DNA from: Bradyrhizobium sp.
GTDB lineage: Bacteria > Pseudomonadota > Alphaproteobacteria > Rhizobiales > Xanthobacteraceae
Reading direction: 5' to 3'
DNA: 6,319 bases
NCBI GenBank assembly: GCA_013695565.1
Contig: JACDAG010000508.1
Span: forward strand, 1-6,319
Position 1 is the stretch's first letter; the number at the start of each line of letters is the position of its first letter. A program made the position numbers and the translations under genes. Positions 5,500 to 6,319 of the stretch are shown here, one piece after another. The notes under the pieces are model-generated. The model worked only from the letters and a program-made list of their open reading frames with translations, had not been told where the DNA came from and searched no databases.

Positions 5500-6319
5500 A
5501 TGTTGAGCCGAGCGCTCAGTTTAGCGACGGTGACGCTTCTGGTCGGCAGTCTCACGGCGGGAGCGCTGCTCGCGGAAAATCTGGAAGCCGGCAAGACCCC
5601 TTCGCAGATTTTCTCGGGCACCTGCAACGCCTGCCACAAGAGCCCGCGCGGCCTGCTGAAGAACGTGGCGGCGTCGTCGCTGCCGGGCTTCCTGCGCCAG
5701 CACTATACGACCAGCAGCGACATGGCCTCGGTACTCTCCTCGTTCCTGATTTCGAATGGGGCGACCGACACGCGCTTCCAGAGCAAGGATCAGCCGAAGA
5801 CGGATGCGTCCAAGGGCGCCAAGCAGGACGCCAAGCCCGATCAGCTCGACCGGTTCGGCCGCCGGCAAAATCCGGCCGCGCCTACCCAAGAAGCCGCCAG
5901 GCCGGACGCCGACGGAATCACGCCGCCAGGCGAGGGCGGACGCCCCGGCCGCGATGCCAAACGGCGGCCCGGCCAGACCCCTGACGCCAGGCCCGCTGAT
6001 GGCCAGACGCCGGCGCAGGCCGCGACCGACAGCAAAGCGGGCGCCAAGCAGAAGCTCGGCAAGCGCGGCAAGCCTGCGGTCGAAGAGCCGCCGAAAACCG
6101 ACGAGGCCGCCAAAGAGGCGGCCAAGGAGGATTCGTCCAAAACTGCCAAGGTTGACACCAAGAGCGACGTCGAGAAGCCCGAGGCCGCAAAGCCGTCGGG
6201 CGAGGACAAGCCTGAGGCTGCTAAATCCGAGACGGCCAAGGTCGATGCACCGAAGGAGAGCGCTGGCAGCGAACCGACGCCGCTGCGGCCCGATCCGGTT
6301 CCGCCGGTAACGCCTGCGC
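5500..6319 (+). CDS. Exported protein with one c-type haem motif and a long Lys/Ala/Pro-rich tail; 3' end beyond window
   Basis: This frame is open from the ATG at 5500 to the window edge, giving 273 visible residues. An in-frame TAA at 5401 and no other start codon in between fix the start; AGGGA touches the ATG as a poorly spaced ribosome binding site. Residues 1-25 (MLSRALSLATVTLLVG, then SLTAGALLA) form a signal peptide or membrane anchor. Cys42, Cys45 and His46 (CNACH) form a CxxCH haem c attachment motif in a short globular domain up to about residue 93. Met75 or His68 could be the second haem ligand. From about 95 onward the chain is low-complexity and charged, rich in Lys, Ala, Pro, Glu and Asp, with KPEAAK at 226-231 and 237-242 and TAKVD at 215-219 and 245-249. 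It probably acts in the periplasm or at the membrane; partner and role are unknown. The other reading frames here are shadows. Confidence 0.85.
   Translation, partial: MLSRALSLATVTLLVGSLTAGALLAENLEAGKTPSQIFSGTCNACHKSPRGLLKNVAASSLPGFLRQHYTTSSDMASVLSSFLISNGATDTRFQSKDQPKTDASKGAKQDAKPDQLDRFGRRQNPAAPTQEAARPDADGITPPGEGGRPGRDAKRRPGQTPDARPADGQTPAQAATDSKAGAKQKLGKRGKPAVEEPPKTDEAAKEAAKEDSSKTAKVDTKSDVEKPEAAKPSGEDKPEAAKSETAKVDAPKESAGSEPTPLRPDPVPPVTPA

Noticed and set aside
5457..5984. Plus-strand frame overlapping the haem-motif gene
   Set aside because: It lies in another frame from the one with the signal peptide and CxxCH motif, and has a Gly/Arg/Pro-rich composition without a domain.
5756..6310. Plus-strand Arg/Pro-rich frame of 184 codons, like a basic DNA-binding protein
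   Set aside because: It is a frame shadow of the Lys/Ala-rich tail; the basic composition arises from reading its GC-rich codons out of frame.

Overview
The window looks like chromosomal DNA of a high-GC alphaproteobacterium of the Bradyrhizobium/Rhodopseudomonas group (Nitrobacteraceae). This rests on remembered similarity of the DnaB, Alr and Cfa proteins, the strong G/C bias at third codon positions, and an intergenic repeat of a kind I associate with Bradyrhizobium. No database search was possible. Most of the window is housekeeping DNA. I see no mobile element, CRISPR array, tRNA or rRNA.

Left part, all on the minus strand: the replicative helicase gene dnaB (stop at 1704, preferred start 3206) is followed by alr (alanine racemase, 262-1560), and 15 nt later by the 5' end of an exonuclease III gene (xth, 82 codons visible, running off the left edge). 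The dnaB-alr gap (1561-1703) is filled by an intergenic palindromic repeat: a 17-nt tandem duplication, a palindrome, and a strong hairpin that overlaps the dnaB stop codon and could act as its terminator.

Middle part (3207-3989): a sparsely coding stretch. It holds the dnaB leader, a 39-codon membrane microprotein gene on the minus strand (3494-3613) and a possible 68-residue orphan on the plus strand (3762-3968).

Right part: a cyclopropane-fatty-acyl-phospholipid synthase gene (cfa, minus, 3990-5241) is split by a one-base insertion in a G/C run near 4958-4967. Removing one base restores a 416-residue enzyme with all expected motifs. A 258-bp divergent intergenic region follows. The plus-strand gene starting at 5500 encodes an exported protein with one c-type haem motif (CNACH) and a long Lys/Ala/Pro/Glu-rich tail; it runs off the right edge.

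Functionally the genes cover replication fork unwinding (DnaB), D-alanine supply for peptidoglycan (Alr), DNA repair (Xth), membrane lipid modification (Cfa) and an unassigned envelope haem protein. I found no convincing new multi-gene system. The points most worth checking are the cfa frameshift, the repeat that forms the dnaB terminus, the 39-aa microprotein and the haem-motif protein.
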